Shown here: positions 46,233-54,111 of the stretch, in pieces | How the letters are laid out: each line of letters starts with the position of its first letter | Position numbering within the stretch: position 1 is the stretch's first letter | DNA from: Micromonospora aurantiaca ATCC 27029 | GTDB lineage: Bacteria > Actinomycetota > Actinomycetes > Mycobacteriales > Micromonosporaceae | Direction of reading: 5' to 3' | DNA length: 64,000 bases | Assembly (NCBI RefSeq): GCF_000145235.1 | Contig: NC_014391.1 | Location: 868,001 to 932,000, forward strand | The notes under the pieces: model-generated | Database searches by the model: none | Told to the model about the DNA's origin: nothing | Seen by the model: the letters and a program-made list of their open reading frames with translations, nothing else | Position numbers and translations under genes: made by a program

Positions 46233-47275
46233 GACGTTCCCTCCAGCGTTGCCGAGTCGGCGGCGCTGCCGGTCGGTGGCACCGCGCCGACGCCGAAGAA
46301 GGCCCGCCGGCGAAGCTGCGCCCACCGCCCGCCCGGTCCGCGGTCGCGACCCCGGAGCTGGGCGCCGCTGACCTCCGTGCCGGCGTGCCGGGCCGCCTGG
46401 TGGGCGGCCTCCGGGAGCGACCGTACGCCTTCCACGCCGGGCAGGACAGGCCTGCGTTCCGGGACCGCGCCCAACGCGGACAGCACCGTGGGCAGCAACG
46501 CCGCCGCGGCTATCGCGTACCCCTCGGCGGAGGGGTGGAACCGGTCCCAGGCGAACATCCGCCCGGGCTCGGCGGCGAACCGCGGCCCGAGCATGTCGCC
46601 GAGCGAGACGGCACGGCCGCCGGCCTCGACCACGCCCACCGTCTGCGCGGCGGCGAGCTGGCGGCTCCAGCGCCGGGCCAGCCAGCGCAGCGGCGGCTGG
46701 ATCGGCCGGATGGTGCCCAGGTCGGGGCAGGTGCCGACGACCACCTCGCAGCCGGCCGCCCGGAGCGTACGGACCGCGTCGACCAGGTAGCGCACCGCTA
46801 CCGAGAACGGTGAGCGGTTGGTGACGTCGTTGCCGCCGACCAGGATCACGGCCACGTCCGGCTCGACCTCCAGGGCGGATTCGACCTGCGGCTTCAGCCC
46901 TGAGGACAGCGCACCGACCACGGCGAACCGGTGCAGCCGGACCGGCCGGTGCAGGCGGCGGGACAGCCCGGTGGCCAGCAGCGAGCCCGGTGTCTCCCGG
47001 CGCCTGTGCACGCCGTACCCGGCCGCTGAGGAGTCGCCCAGGATGACCATGGTGATCGGCGGGCCGGGCAGTCTCGCGCCGTACACACCGTCGCAGCGCG
47101 GCGGCGGGGCCTGCGCCATCGGGATGGTGCGGCGGGCCTGACGGGCCTGGCCGAGCAGCACCCCGCCGGTGGCGGCGGTGGCCGCCACCGTGGCGCCCGT
47201 GCCGATCGCCGCGAGGCGGGCGATCTGCCGGGCGCGCTGCCGGCGGACCGGCGCGACGGAACCAGCGTCCCCCAT
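46229..47275 (-). CDS. SGNH/GDSL hydrolase, copy 1
   Basis: A 348-aa SGNH hydrolase with an N-terminal hydrophobic segment (about 15-42), block I MVILGDSSAAGYGV (Ser), block III VILVGGNDVTN and block V WDRFHPSAEGY. A C-terminal extension (about 270-348), Arg- and Gly-rich, is absent from copy 2. TACTGT (47287-47282) lies six bases before ATG 47275, so the mRNA is probably leaderless. Confidence 0.92.
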   Translation of the reverse strand: MGDAGSVAPVRRQRARQIARLAAIGTGATVAATAATGGVLLGQARQARRTIPMAQAPPPRCDGVYGARLPGPPITMVILGDSSAAGYGVHRRRETPGSLLATGLSRRLHRPVRLHRFAVVGALSSGLKPQVESALEVEPDVAVILVGGNDVTNRSPFSVAVRYLVDAVRTLRAAGCEVVVGTCPDLGTIRPIQPPLRWLARRWSRQLAAAQTVGVVEAGGRAVSLGDMLGPRFAAEPGRMFAWDRFHPSAEGYAIAAAALLPTVLSALGAVPERRPVLPGVEGVRSLPEAAHQAARHAGTEVSGAQLRGRDRGPGGRWAQLRRRAFFGVGAVPPTGSAADSATLEGTS

Positions 47276-47363
47276 GAACCGACAGTATCGCGCCGGTACG
47301 ACCACTGCTGTCCTTGATCGGATGGCTGGGCGGTGCCCGGATCGGGTACCGATGGGTGCAGCG

Positions 47364-47448
47364 GACGCGGGCTTGCCACCGGGCCGCACCATGGTCGGGC
47401 GGAGACGCGGGCTTGCCACCGGGCCGCACCATGGTCGGGCGGAGAGGG
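47364..47448. repeat. 40-bp tandem direct repeat upstream of the DUF1232 gene
   Basis: The sequence beginning gacgcgggcttgccaccggg occurs at 47364 and again at 47404 without change. It lies between two divergent genes and contains a ccatgg palindrome in each copy. Confidence 0.88.
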
Positions 47449-47456
47449 GCGAAATC

Positions 47457-47813
47457 ATGGGGAAGATGTTGAAGCGCAGTGCCGCGTTCGCGGCGCTGGC
47501 CCGGGCGCTGGCGGCGGGCACGCGGGGCGGGCCGTCGCTCGGGGCACGGCTGGCGGCGCTGCCGCGGATGATCCGCGCGACCACCAGGGGCGAGTACGAC
47601 GGTGGCCTGCGCCTGGCGCTGATGGCCGGGGCGACGGCGTACATCGTCTCCCCGATCGACCTGCTCCCGGAGATCCCGCTGGCGATCTTCGGGCTGGCCG
47701 ACGACGCGGTCATGGTCACCTGGCTGGCCGGCAGCGTGCTCGCCGAGACCGAGCGGTTCCTGGAGTGGGAGGCACGTCGCAGCTCCGTCATCCCCGGGCA
47801 TGTGGTGCCCTGA
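47457..47813 (+). CDS. DUF1232 (YkvA-like) membrane protein
   Basis: A 118-aa protein with the DUF1232 core LALMAGATAYIVSPIDLLPEIPLAIFGLADDAVMVTWLAGSV, which forms two membrane-associated helices around the conserved SPIDLLPE. The function of the family is unknown. ATG 47457 is preceded by GGAGAGG. Confidence 0.9.
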   Translation: MGKMLKRSAAFAALARALAAGTRGGPSLGARLAALPRMIRATTRGEYDGGLRLALMAGATAYIVSPIDLLPEIPLAIFGLADDAVMVTWLAGSVLAETERFLEWEARRSSVIPGHVVP

Positions 47814-47889
47814 CGGCACGTACGCTGGTCGGCGAACTGACGGCTGACCGACCGCCCCACGACGGCGGCGCGACGAAGGGCACAACGAG

Positions 47890-49260
47890 GTGCAGTACTA
47901 CGACAACGTCGTCGAGCTGATCGGCAACACCCCGCTGGTACGCCTGCGCAACGTCACCGAGGGCATCCAGGCCACCGTGCTGGCGAAGGTGGAATACGTG
48001 AACCCGGGCGGCTCGGTCAAGGACCGGATCGCGATGCGCATGGTGGAGGACGCCGAGAAGGCGGGCATCCTGCGGCCGGGCGGCACGATCGTGGAGCCGA
48101 CCAGCGGCAACACGGGCGTCGGGCTGGCCCTGGTGGCCCAGCTCAAGGGCTACCGCTGCGTCTTCGTCTGCCCGGACAAGGTCAGCCAGGACAAGCAGGA
48201 CGTGCTGCGCGCGTACGGCGCCGAGGTGGTGGTCTGCCCGACCGCCGTCGCGCCGGAGGACCCGCGCTCCTACTACAACGTCTCCGACCGGCTGGCCCGG
48301 GAGATCCCCGGCGCGTGGAAGCCCAACCAGTACAGCAACCCGGCCAACCCGCGCTCGCACTACGAGACCACCGGTCCGGAGCTGTGGCGGCAGACCGAGG
48401 GGAAGATCACCCACTTCGTCGCGGGCGTCGGCACCGGCGGCACCATCTCCGGCATCGGCCGCTACCTCAAGGAGGCGTCCGAGGGCCGGGTCAAGGTGAT
48501 CGGCGCGGACCCGGAGGGCTCGGTCTACTCGGGCGGCACCGGCCGGCCGTACCTGGTCGAGGGTGTCGGTGAGGACTTCTGGCCGGAGACGTACGACCGG
48601 GGGATCGCCGACGAGATCGTCGAGGTGTCGGACAAGGAGTCCTTCGAGATGACCCGCCGACTGGCCCGCGAGGAGGGTCTGCTGGTGGGCGGCTCCTGCG
48701 GCATGGCAGTGGTGGGCGCGCTAAAGGTGGCCCGCAAGGCCGGCCCGGACGACGTGATCGTGGTGCTGCTGCCGGACGGCGGCCGGGGCTACCTGTCGAA
48801 GATCTTCAACGACAAGTGGATGGCCCGGTACGGCTTCCTTGATGACTCGGGCACCGAGCCGACCGTCGCCGACGCGCTCACCGGCAAGCCCGGTGGCCTG
48901 CCCGAGCTGGTGCACGTGCACCCGACCGAGACGGTCCGCGACGCGATCGACTACATGCGCGAGTACGGGGTCTCCCAGCTCCCGGTGCTCAAGGCCGAGC
49001 CGCCGGTGGTGACCGGTGAGGTGGCCGGCTCGATCGCCGAGAAGGACCTGCTCGACGCGCTGTTCACCGGCCAGGCCCACCTGCACGACACGATCGAGCG
49101 GCACATGGGCGAGCCGCTGCCGATGATCGGCGGCGGTCAGCCGGTGAGCGAGGCGGTCGGACTGCTGGAGAAGGCGGACGCGGCGCTGGTGCTGGTCGAC
49201 GGCAAGCCCAAGGGCGTGCTGACCCGCCAGGACCTGCTGGCCCACCTCGGCGCCCGCTGA
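47890..49260 (+). CDS. cbs: Cystathionine beta-synthase
   Basis: A 456-aa PLP enzyme that condenses serine (or O-acetylserine) and homocysteine to cystathionine. The fold-type II core has Lys44 (NPGGSVKDR) as PLP lysine, PTSGNTGVG, and the glycine loop GVGTGGTISG. Two CBS motifs form a C-terminal pair (about 330-456) with regulatory potential. The length and CBS pair distinguish it from cysteine synthase CysK. GTG 47890 follows AACGAG. Confidence 0.95.
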   Translation: MQYYDNVVELIGNTPLVRLRNVTEGIQATVLAKVEYVNPGGSVKDRIAMRMVEDAEKAGILRPGGTIVEPTSGNTGVGLALVAQLKGYRCVFVCPDKVSQDKQDVLRAYGAEVVVCPTAVAPEDPRSYYNVSDRLAREIPGAWKPNQYSNPANPRSHYETTGPELWRQTEGKITHFVAGVGTGGTISGIGRYLKEASEGRVKVIGADPEGSVYSGGTGRPYLVEGVGEDFWPETYDRGIADEIVEVSDKESFEMTRRLAREEGLLVGGSCGMAVVGALKVARKAGPDDVIVVLLPDGGRGYLSKIFNDKWMARYGFLDDSGTEPTVADALTGKPGGLPELVHVHPTETVRDAIDYMREYGVSQLPVLKAEPPVVTGEVAGSIAEKDLLDALFTGQAHLHDTIERHMGEPLPMIGGGQPVSEAVGLLEKADAALVLVDGKPKGVLTRQDLLAHLGAR

Positions 49261-49272
49261 CCCTGCGGTGTA

Positions 49273-49353
49273 AGGAAGGGCCCCCTTTTAACACTCGGTG
49301 TTAAAAGGGGGCCCTTCCTCTACCGGAGGCGTTAAGAAGGGGCCCTTCCTTAC
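49273..49353. terminator. Double hairpin of the AAGGAAGGGCCCC family
   Basis: Arms 49273-49294 and 49298-49319 form a perfect 22-bp stem with a three-base loop. A second imperfect palindrome (gttaagaaggggcccttccttac) lies at 49331-49353. The site separates the convergent cbs and GNAT genes. Confidence 0.88.
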
Positions 49354-49859
49354 AAGCGGCGGGCGTAGCGGAGCTGGGGGACGAGCACCCGGCCGATGTG
49401 CTCGTCCCGCTGTTCACCGGTGGCGGTCCAGCCGCCGCGCTCGTAGAACCCCCGCGCGACGGCGTTGTCCCGCAGCACCCACAGCACCGCGCGCGTCCAT
49501 CCCCGGGCCCGCATCGCGTCGAGCGCGTCCACCATCAGCGCCCGCCCGGTGCCCCGGCCGCGCTCGGACGGCTCCAGGTGGATCGCGTTGAGCAGCCCGC
49601 TCGCCGGGTCGCCCTCGTCGTCCGGCCCGAGGTAGCTGAAGCCCACCAGCCGCCCGTCCCGCTCGGCCACCGTCATCCGGTGGTCGGCGCCCTCCCAGGT
49701 CAGCCGCTCCACCCAGTAACGGCCCATCGCCTCGGGCGTCGGGTCGGCCAGCGCCTCGGGCGGCAGGAACGACGAGTACGCCGCCGTCCGTGAACGCTGG
49801 TGCAGGGCGCCGACCGCCATCAGGTCGGCCTCGGTCGCGGAACGTAGGGAGATCGTCAC
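49350..49859 (-). CDS. GNAT-family N-acetyltransferase
   Basis: A 169-aa acetyltransferase with [16 protein letters not shown], the acetyl-CoA loop [15 protein letters not shown] and a C-terminal FYERGGW. The acceptor is unknown. GTG 49859 overlaps the rnz stop (GTGA), so it can be translated from the rnz message. TACCGT seven bases before the GTG may also give it a start of its own. Confidence 0.9.
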   Translation of the reverse strand: MTISLRSATEADLMAVGALHQRSRTAAYSSFLPPEALADPTPEAMGRYWVERLTWEGADHRMTVAERDGRLVGFSYLGPDDEGDPASGLLNAIHLEPSERGRGTGRALMVDALDAMRARGWTRAVLWVLRDNAVARGFYERGGWTATGEQRDEHIGRVLVPQLRYARRL

Positions 49860-50785
49860 CCGGGCGACGGTACCCGCCGGGGCGGCACCTGCACCGTCTG
49901 GAGATCCTCGGCGATCACCAGATCACCGGAGAAGTGCTCCCGGGCCTCGTCGTGGAACCGGCGCGGGTCGGCGTACCGCTGGGAGAAGTGGGTGAGCACG
50001 AGCGTGCGTACCCCCGACTCGGCCGCCACCCGCGCGGCCTGACCGGCGGTGAGGTGCCCGACCTCGGCGGCGAGCGCCGCCTCCGACTCCAGGAACGTCG
50101 ACTCGATCACCAGCAGGTCGGCGTGCTCGGCCAGCGCGTACACGCCGTCGCAGAGCCCGGTGTCCATCACGAACGCGAACCGCTGCCCCGGCCGGGTCAC
50201 GCTCACCTCGTCCCGGGTGACGCGGCGTCCGTCGCGGTCCAGGTGCCCGTCGCGCAGCAGCCGCCCCACGTCCGGACCGGCGATGCCGTACGCGGCCAGC
50301 CGCTCCGGAAGCATCCGGCAGCCGTCCGGCTCGACCAGGCGGTACCCGTACGTCTCGATCGGGTGCCGCAGCCGGCGGGCCTCCAGCGTGCCGATGCCCA
50401 GCGTGATCCGCTGCCCGTCGGCGTCGATCGGCTCGACGGCGAGTTCGGCGGTCTCGTAGAAGCTGGAGGCGTGGCGCAGCCGGGCGAAGTACTCGGCGCC
50501 GCCGGCCGGGAAGTGCACAGCCACCGGGCGCGGTACGCGGTCGAGCGAGAGGCGCTGGATCATGCCGGGCAGGCCGAGGCAATGGTCGCCGTGGAAGTGG
50601 GTGACGCAGATGCGGGTCAGGTCGGTGGCGGTGACCCCGGTGTGCAGCATCTGCCGCTGGCTGCCCTCGCCCGGATCGAAGAGGATCACCTCGTCGTCCC
50701 AGCGCAGCAGGTAGCCGTTGTGGTTGCGTTGCCGGGTCGGGGCCTGGCTGGCCGTACCGAGCACCACCAGCTCACGCATGGACAC
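49856..50785 (-). CDS. rnz: Ribonuclease Z (tRNA 3' endonuclease)
   Basis: A 309-aa metallo-beta-lactamase-fold endonuclease that trims tRNA precursors at the 3' end, needed where CCA is not encoded (as for the tRNA-Leu here). Zinc motif HFHGDH (His63, His65, Asp67, His68), later MDTG and HFSQRY (His), and the exosite arm in the middle. GTG 50785 has GGAGG five bases upstream; ATG 50779 is an alternative. A terminator-like hairpin with a T tract ends just upstream of this ribosome-binding site. Confidence 0.94.
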   Translation of the reverse strand: MSMRELVVLGTASQAPTRQRNHNGYLLRWDDEVILFDPGEGSQRQMLHTGVTATDLTRICVTHFHGDHCLGLPGMIQRLSLDRVPRPVAVHFPAGGAEYFARLRHASSFYETAELAVEPIDADGQRITLGIGTLEARRLRHPIETYGYRLVEPDGCRMLPERLAAYGIAGPDVGRLLRDGHLDRDGRRVTRDEVSVTRPGQRFAFVMDTGLCDGVYALAEHADLLVIESTFLESEAALAAEVGHLTAGQAARVAAESGVRTLVLTHFSQRYADPRRFHDEAREHFSGDLVIAEDLQTVQVPPRRVPSPG

Positions 50786-50802
50786 GGCATCCTCCGGAAG
50801 GC

Positions 50803-50872
50803 AAAAAGCGACCCCCGGGGCTTCCGCGCTCACGCGCGGGCCGGCTGGACTGGGCCGGCACCCCGGGGGTCG
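50803..50872 (-). terminator. Rho-independent terminator just upstream of rnz
   Basis: Arms 50861-50872 and 50809-50820 are a perfect 12-bp stem of mostly G-C pairs. Two small hairpins lie inside, and TTTTT (50807-50803 on the minus strand) follows directly. It is the only hairpin in the window with a proper T tract. Confidence 0.85.
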
Positions 50873-50955
50873 GGTGGCTGTCGTGGTTTCGCCGCACCGC
50901 TGCCACACGGTCTCGACGATCGTGCATGCCCGCCTCGCGGCGGACGAGTTTTCAC
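50830..50955 (-). CDS. Putative 41-aa leader ORF overlapping the rnz terminator
   Basis: GTG 50955 opens a 41-codon Arg/Pro/Gly-rich ORF ([18 protein letters not shown]...) that passes through the upstream arm of the terminator and stops inside its loop. It starts 15 bases after the stop of the 12-codon ORF and has no Shine-Dalgarno, so reinitiation is possible. Translation would melt the terminator stem. It may be a chance ORF. Confidence 0.3.
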   Translation of the reverse strand: MKTRPPRGGHARSSRPCGSGAAKPRQPPDPRGAGPVQPARA

Positions 50956-50970
50956 TGTCGAGGACAGCGG

Positions 50971-51028
50971 CTAGCGGACAGCCACCTCACGAGTCCGATT
51001 GCTATACAAGTCTGGACCACCTCCTTTC
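50971..51028 (-). CDS. 12-codon leader ORF with extended Shine-Dalgarno
   Basis: The 17 bases gaaaggaggtggtccag (51028-51012) pair with the 16S rRNA 3' end ctggatcacctcctttc with one G-U. Ten bases after the GGAGG core, TTG 51009 opens [12 protein letters not shown] followed by TAG at 50973-50971. The strength of the site suggests real translation of this short peptide. Confidence 0.5.
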
Positions 51029-51040
51029 CCGTGTACCGCC

Positions 51041-51070
51041 ACGCTATCCACTTCCCGGCGGCCGCGGCAA
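51041..51070 (-). promoter_or_regulatory. Candidate promoter of the rnz leader
   Basis: Minus-strand TTGCCG (51070-51065), an 18-bp spacer and TAGCGT (51046-51041), directly after the M42 peptidase stop. The predicted start is near 51034, six bases before the extended Shine-Dalgarno. Confidence 0.55.
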
Positions 51071-51089
51071 CGGATTTCGATCACAGGCG

Positions 51090-52274
51090 TCAGTCCAGGC
51101 CGATCGGGCCCTCGCGCGGGCCCTCTTCATTCGCCGGTTGCACTGCGAGCGACGGGAAGTCGGCCAGGTCGCCCTCCGGCTCGGCGTCCCACTCGGGGAA
51201 GACCAGCGGGCTCTGGAGGTAGAGGCAGAGCAGCTGGGTGAGCTGGTGCAGACCGTCGAGGTGGGTGCGCTCGTGGCCGTGGGTGGCGTCCACGCCGAAG
51301 CCGAGCAGCGCCACCCGGGCGTGCGCCCCGGCCTCGACCGCGGCGGCCACGTCCGAGCGGTAGTAGTCGAACACGTCGCGGACCAGGTCGACGCCGTGCT
51401 CCTTGGCGATCGAGGCGAGGTTGCGGGTCAGGTGGTAGTCGAACGGGCCGACCCCGTCGCCCATCGCCAGCGTCGCGGCGGTCTCCCGGGACTGCTGGCC
51501 CGGCGCGACCACAGCCGCGTCCACCGAGACGATCTCCGCGACGTCCGGGTCCAGCCCGTGGCTGGCGCCATGACCGATCTCCTCGGTGACGGTGACCAGC
51601 AGGTGCGCGGTGACCGCCGGGGTGACACCGGCGTCGACCATCGCCTTGAACGCGGTCAGCACCGCCGCCACGCCCGCCTTGTCGTCCAGGTGCCGCGACT
51701 TGACGTACCCGTTCGGGGTGATGGCCGGGTTGGGCAGGAACGCGACGAAGTCCCCGGCGTCGATGCCCAGCGCCCGCAGCCCGGCCTCGTCGTGTACGGG
51801 CTCGTCCACCCGCACCTCGACCAGTTCCCAGCCGACGCCCTGGAGGTCGACCGCCTCGTTGTAGCGGTGGCCGCTCGCCTTCAGTGGCAGCGCCTGGCCG
51901 GTGACCACCCGGTCCAGGTCGTCGGTGAAGATCCGCACGTGGGCGCCCTCGGCGAAGCGGGCGCTGTGCGTACCGATCGGGTTGACCTCCAGCCGGCCGT
52001 TCTCCTTGAGCCGCTTCACCATGCCGCCGATGGTGTCGGTGTGCACCACCACGGCCCGGTCGGCGCCGGTCGACCGGGGGCCGGGCAGACAGGCGCTCAG
52101 CGCCCCGCGACGGGTCAGCGTGGAGCTGATCCCGATCGCGGAGAGCCGCTCGCCCACGTACTGCTGGATGTGGTCGGTGCGCCCCGACGGGCTGGGGATC
52201 TCCAGCAGCTCCACCAGCACCTGGCGGAGGTAGTCGAGGTCGAGCTTGAGCGGTTGGGGTTTGCGTGCGGTCAT
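51090..52274 (-). CDS. M42-family peptidase of the NAGGN osmoprotectant operon
   Basis: A 394-aa metallopeptidase with the M42/M18-type metal site: VVVHTDTIGG, SRHLDDKAGVAAVL, VTEEIGHGAS and VDAAVVAPG. M42 peptidases of this subgroup accompany the genes for N-acetylglutaminylglutamine amide (NAGGN), where they are thought to degrade or recycle the compound. ATG 52274 overlaps the ngg stop (ATGA). It is the last gene of the three-gene operon. Confidence 0.93.
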   Translation of the reverse strand: MTARKPQPLKLDLDYLRQVLVELLEIPSPSGRTDHIQQYVGERLSAIGISSTLTRRGALSACLPGPRSTGADRAVVVHTDTIGGMVKRLKENGRLEVNPIGTHSARFAEGAHVRIFTDDLDRVVTGQALPLKASGHRYNEAVDLQGVGWELVEVRVDEPVHDEAGLRALGIDAGDFVAFLPNPAITPNGYVKSRHLDDKAGVAAVLTAFKAMVDAGVTPAVTAHLLVTVTEEIGHGASHGLDPDVAEIVSVDAAVVAPGQQSRETAATLAMGDGVGPFDYHLTRNLASIAKEHGVDLVRDVFDYYRSDVAAAVEAGAHARVALLGFGVDATHGHERTHLDGLHQLTQLLCLYLQSPLVFPEWDAEPEGDLADFPSLAVQPANEEGPREGPIGLD

Positions 52275-54109
52275 GCCCCAGAGCCTGCCGCACCGGCCGG
52301 CGACCAGAGTCGCTGCGGTGCCCGGGTACCCGGGAAGAGCAGGTCGACGAAGCGCTCGGCGGTCGGCTGCGGCTCGTGGTTGGCCAGTCCGGGCCGCTCG
52401 TTCGCCTCGATGAACACGTGTTCCGGCCGGTCGGGGGCGGGGACCAGCAGATCCAGCCCGGTGACCGGGATGTCCAGCGCCCGGCTGGCAGTGACGCACG
52501 CCTCGGCGATCGCCGGGTGCAGCTCGGCTGTCACGTCGTGGATCGTGCCGCCGGTGTGCAGGTTGGCCGTCCGCCGGACCGCCAGCACCTCGCCCTCCGG
52601 GAGCACGTCGTGCATCCGGTACCCGGCCTCCGCCACCACCTCACGGGTCATGTCGTCGACCGGGATGCGGGACTCACCGCCGGTGGCCGCCGCCCGGCGC
52701 CGGCTCTGCCGCTCGATCAGCTCGGTGATGTCGTGCACGCCATCGCCCGTGATCTGCGCGGGCCGACGCACCGCGGCGGCGACCACCTCGTGGTCGATCA
52801 CCACGACCCGCAGGTCCTCGCCCGCGCGCAGCTCCTCGATCAGCACGTCCGGGCAGAACCGGCGGGCCAGCTCGACGGCCGCGGTGAGGGCCTCCGGCGT
52901 ACGCACGCCGACGGTGATGCCGTTGCCCTGCTCGCCCCGCGCCGGCTTGACCACCACCGGACCCACATCGTTCAGGAACGCCACGTCGTCGGGCTCACCG
53001 GTGGCGGTACGCCCGCGCGGCACCGACAGCCCCGCCTCGGTGAGGATGCGCCGAGTCACCCGCTTGTCGTCGCAGCGGCTCATCGCCACCGCCGAGGTCA
53101 GTTCCGACAGCGACTCGCGGGTGTGGATGGTCCGGCCGCCGGTGGTCAGCTTCAGCTCACCCCAGTGCGGGTCGGTCACCTCGACCCGGATGCCGCGGCG
53201 CATCGCCTCGTCCGCGACGATCTTCGCGTACGGGTTCAGCTCGTCGTACCCCTCGGGCATGGCGGGCAGGAACAGGCGCTCGTTGATCGGGTTCTTCCGC
53301 TTCACGCAGAGCGTGCCGGTGCGGTGGAAGCCGAGGCGCTCGTACAGCCGGATCGCGCCCGAGTTCTCGGCGAGCACGGACAGGTCCACGAACGCCCGGC
53401 CGCGCTCGTCGAGCCGGTCGGCGAGCGCGGTGAGCAGTGCCTGCCCGGTGCCGGGCGGGGCGGTGTTGAAGTCGACTGTGAGGCACCACAGGCTGGCGCC
53501 CTTCTCCGGGTCGCCGAAGACCGCGACGTGGTCCACGCCGGTGATGGTGCCGACCACCTCACCCGTGGTGTCCTCGGCCACCAGGTGCAGGAACCGGTCC
53601 GTGCCGGCGTTGTCCACCAGCACCTCGACCGGTGCGGTGACCATGCCGTTGCGCGCGTAGATCCGGTTCACCGCCTCGGCGTCGGCGGCGTCGCGCAGCG
53701 GCCGGACGGTCAGCCCGGGGACCTCGCCGCCCTCGGTGGCGGCGGGCCGCTTCTCGCCCAGCGGCAGCCGGTACGTCAGCGACGGGTCGATGAACAGCTC
53801 GTCCGGCAGCCGGGACACCAGCACGTGCGGGTCGCGCAGGTAGATGCAGATGTCCCGGGCGCCGACCGCCTCGGAGCGCAGCACGTCGGCCACGTGCACC
53901 TGGTCGTCGAACGTCTGCCCGAACACCAGCCGGCCCCAGCCGCAGTCCAGCACCACGCCCGAGGCGTCGGCGGACGCGGTCTCCGGCTGCCGAGGCTCCG
54001 GCGTACCCGGTGCGACCGGGTCACCGCCGGGGCCGGTGAGTTCCCGGCGCCGGCCCAGCACCCGTTCCCGGTCGGTACGCGCCGTTCCGGTGGCGAGGGT
54101 GTCCGTCAC
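52271..54109 (-). CDS. ngg: N-acetylglutaminylglutamine synthetase (GNAT + ATP-grasp)
   Basis: A 612-aa fusion enzyme expected to acetylate and couple two glutamine units. A GNAT domain (about 120-290; VRPLRDAADAEAVNRIYAR, SVLAENSGAIRLYERLGFHRTG) is followed by an ATP-grasp ligase (about 345-600; DDKRVTRRILTEAGLSVPRG, GPVVVKPARGEQGNGI, DVLIEELRAGEDLRVVVI, VFIEANERPGL). The domain order matches the NAGGN synthetases. GTG 54109 is two bases after the asnO stop. Confidence 0.94.
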   Translation of the reverse strand: MTDTLATGTARTDRERVLGRRRELTGPGGDPVAPGTPEPRQPETASADASGVVLDCGWGRLVFGQTFDDQVHVADVLRSEAVGARDICIYLRDPHVLVSRLPDELFIDPSLTYRLPLGEKRPAATEGGEVPGLTVRPLRDAADAEAVNRIYARNGMVTAPVEVLVDNAGTDRFLHLVAEDTTGEVVGTITGVDHVAVFGDPEKGASLWCLTVDFNTAPPGTGQALLTALADRLDERGRAFVDLSVLAENSGAIRLYERLGFHRTGTLCVKRKNPINERLFLPAMPEGYDELNPYAKIVADEAMRRGIRVEVTDPHWGELKLTTGGRTIHTRESLSELTSAVAMSRCDDKRVTRRILTEAGLSVPRGRTATGEPDDVAFLNDVGPVVVKPARGEQGNGITVGVRTPEALTAAVELARRFCPDVLIEELRAGEDLRVVVIDHEVVAAAVRRPAQITGDGVHDITELIERQSRRRAAATGGESRIPVDDMTREVVAEAGYRMHDVLPEGEVLAVRRTANLHTGGTIHDVTAELHPAIAEACVTASRALDIPVTGLDLLVPAPDRPEHVFIEANERPGLANHEPQPTAERFVDLLFPGTRAPQRLWSPAGAAGSGA

Positions 54110-54111
54110 GG

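Larger units (their letters stand above)
50786..51089 (-). promoter_or_regulatory. Attenuator-like leader of rnz
   Basis: Reading leftwards: a promoter (51070-51041), a hyper-extended Shine-Dalgarno (51028-51012), a 12-codon ORF, a 41-codon ORF, a perfect 12-bp terminator stem with five T, then the rnz ribosome-binding site. No other rnz promoter is visible. The alternative is a small RNA of about 230 nt that ends at the terminator. Confidence 0.6.

Noticed and set aside
51012..51028. Possible rRNA gene fragment
   Set aside because: Only the 17-base anti-Shine-Dalgarno complement matches; flanking bases do not resemble 16S rRNA, so a ribosome-binding site is the better reading.
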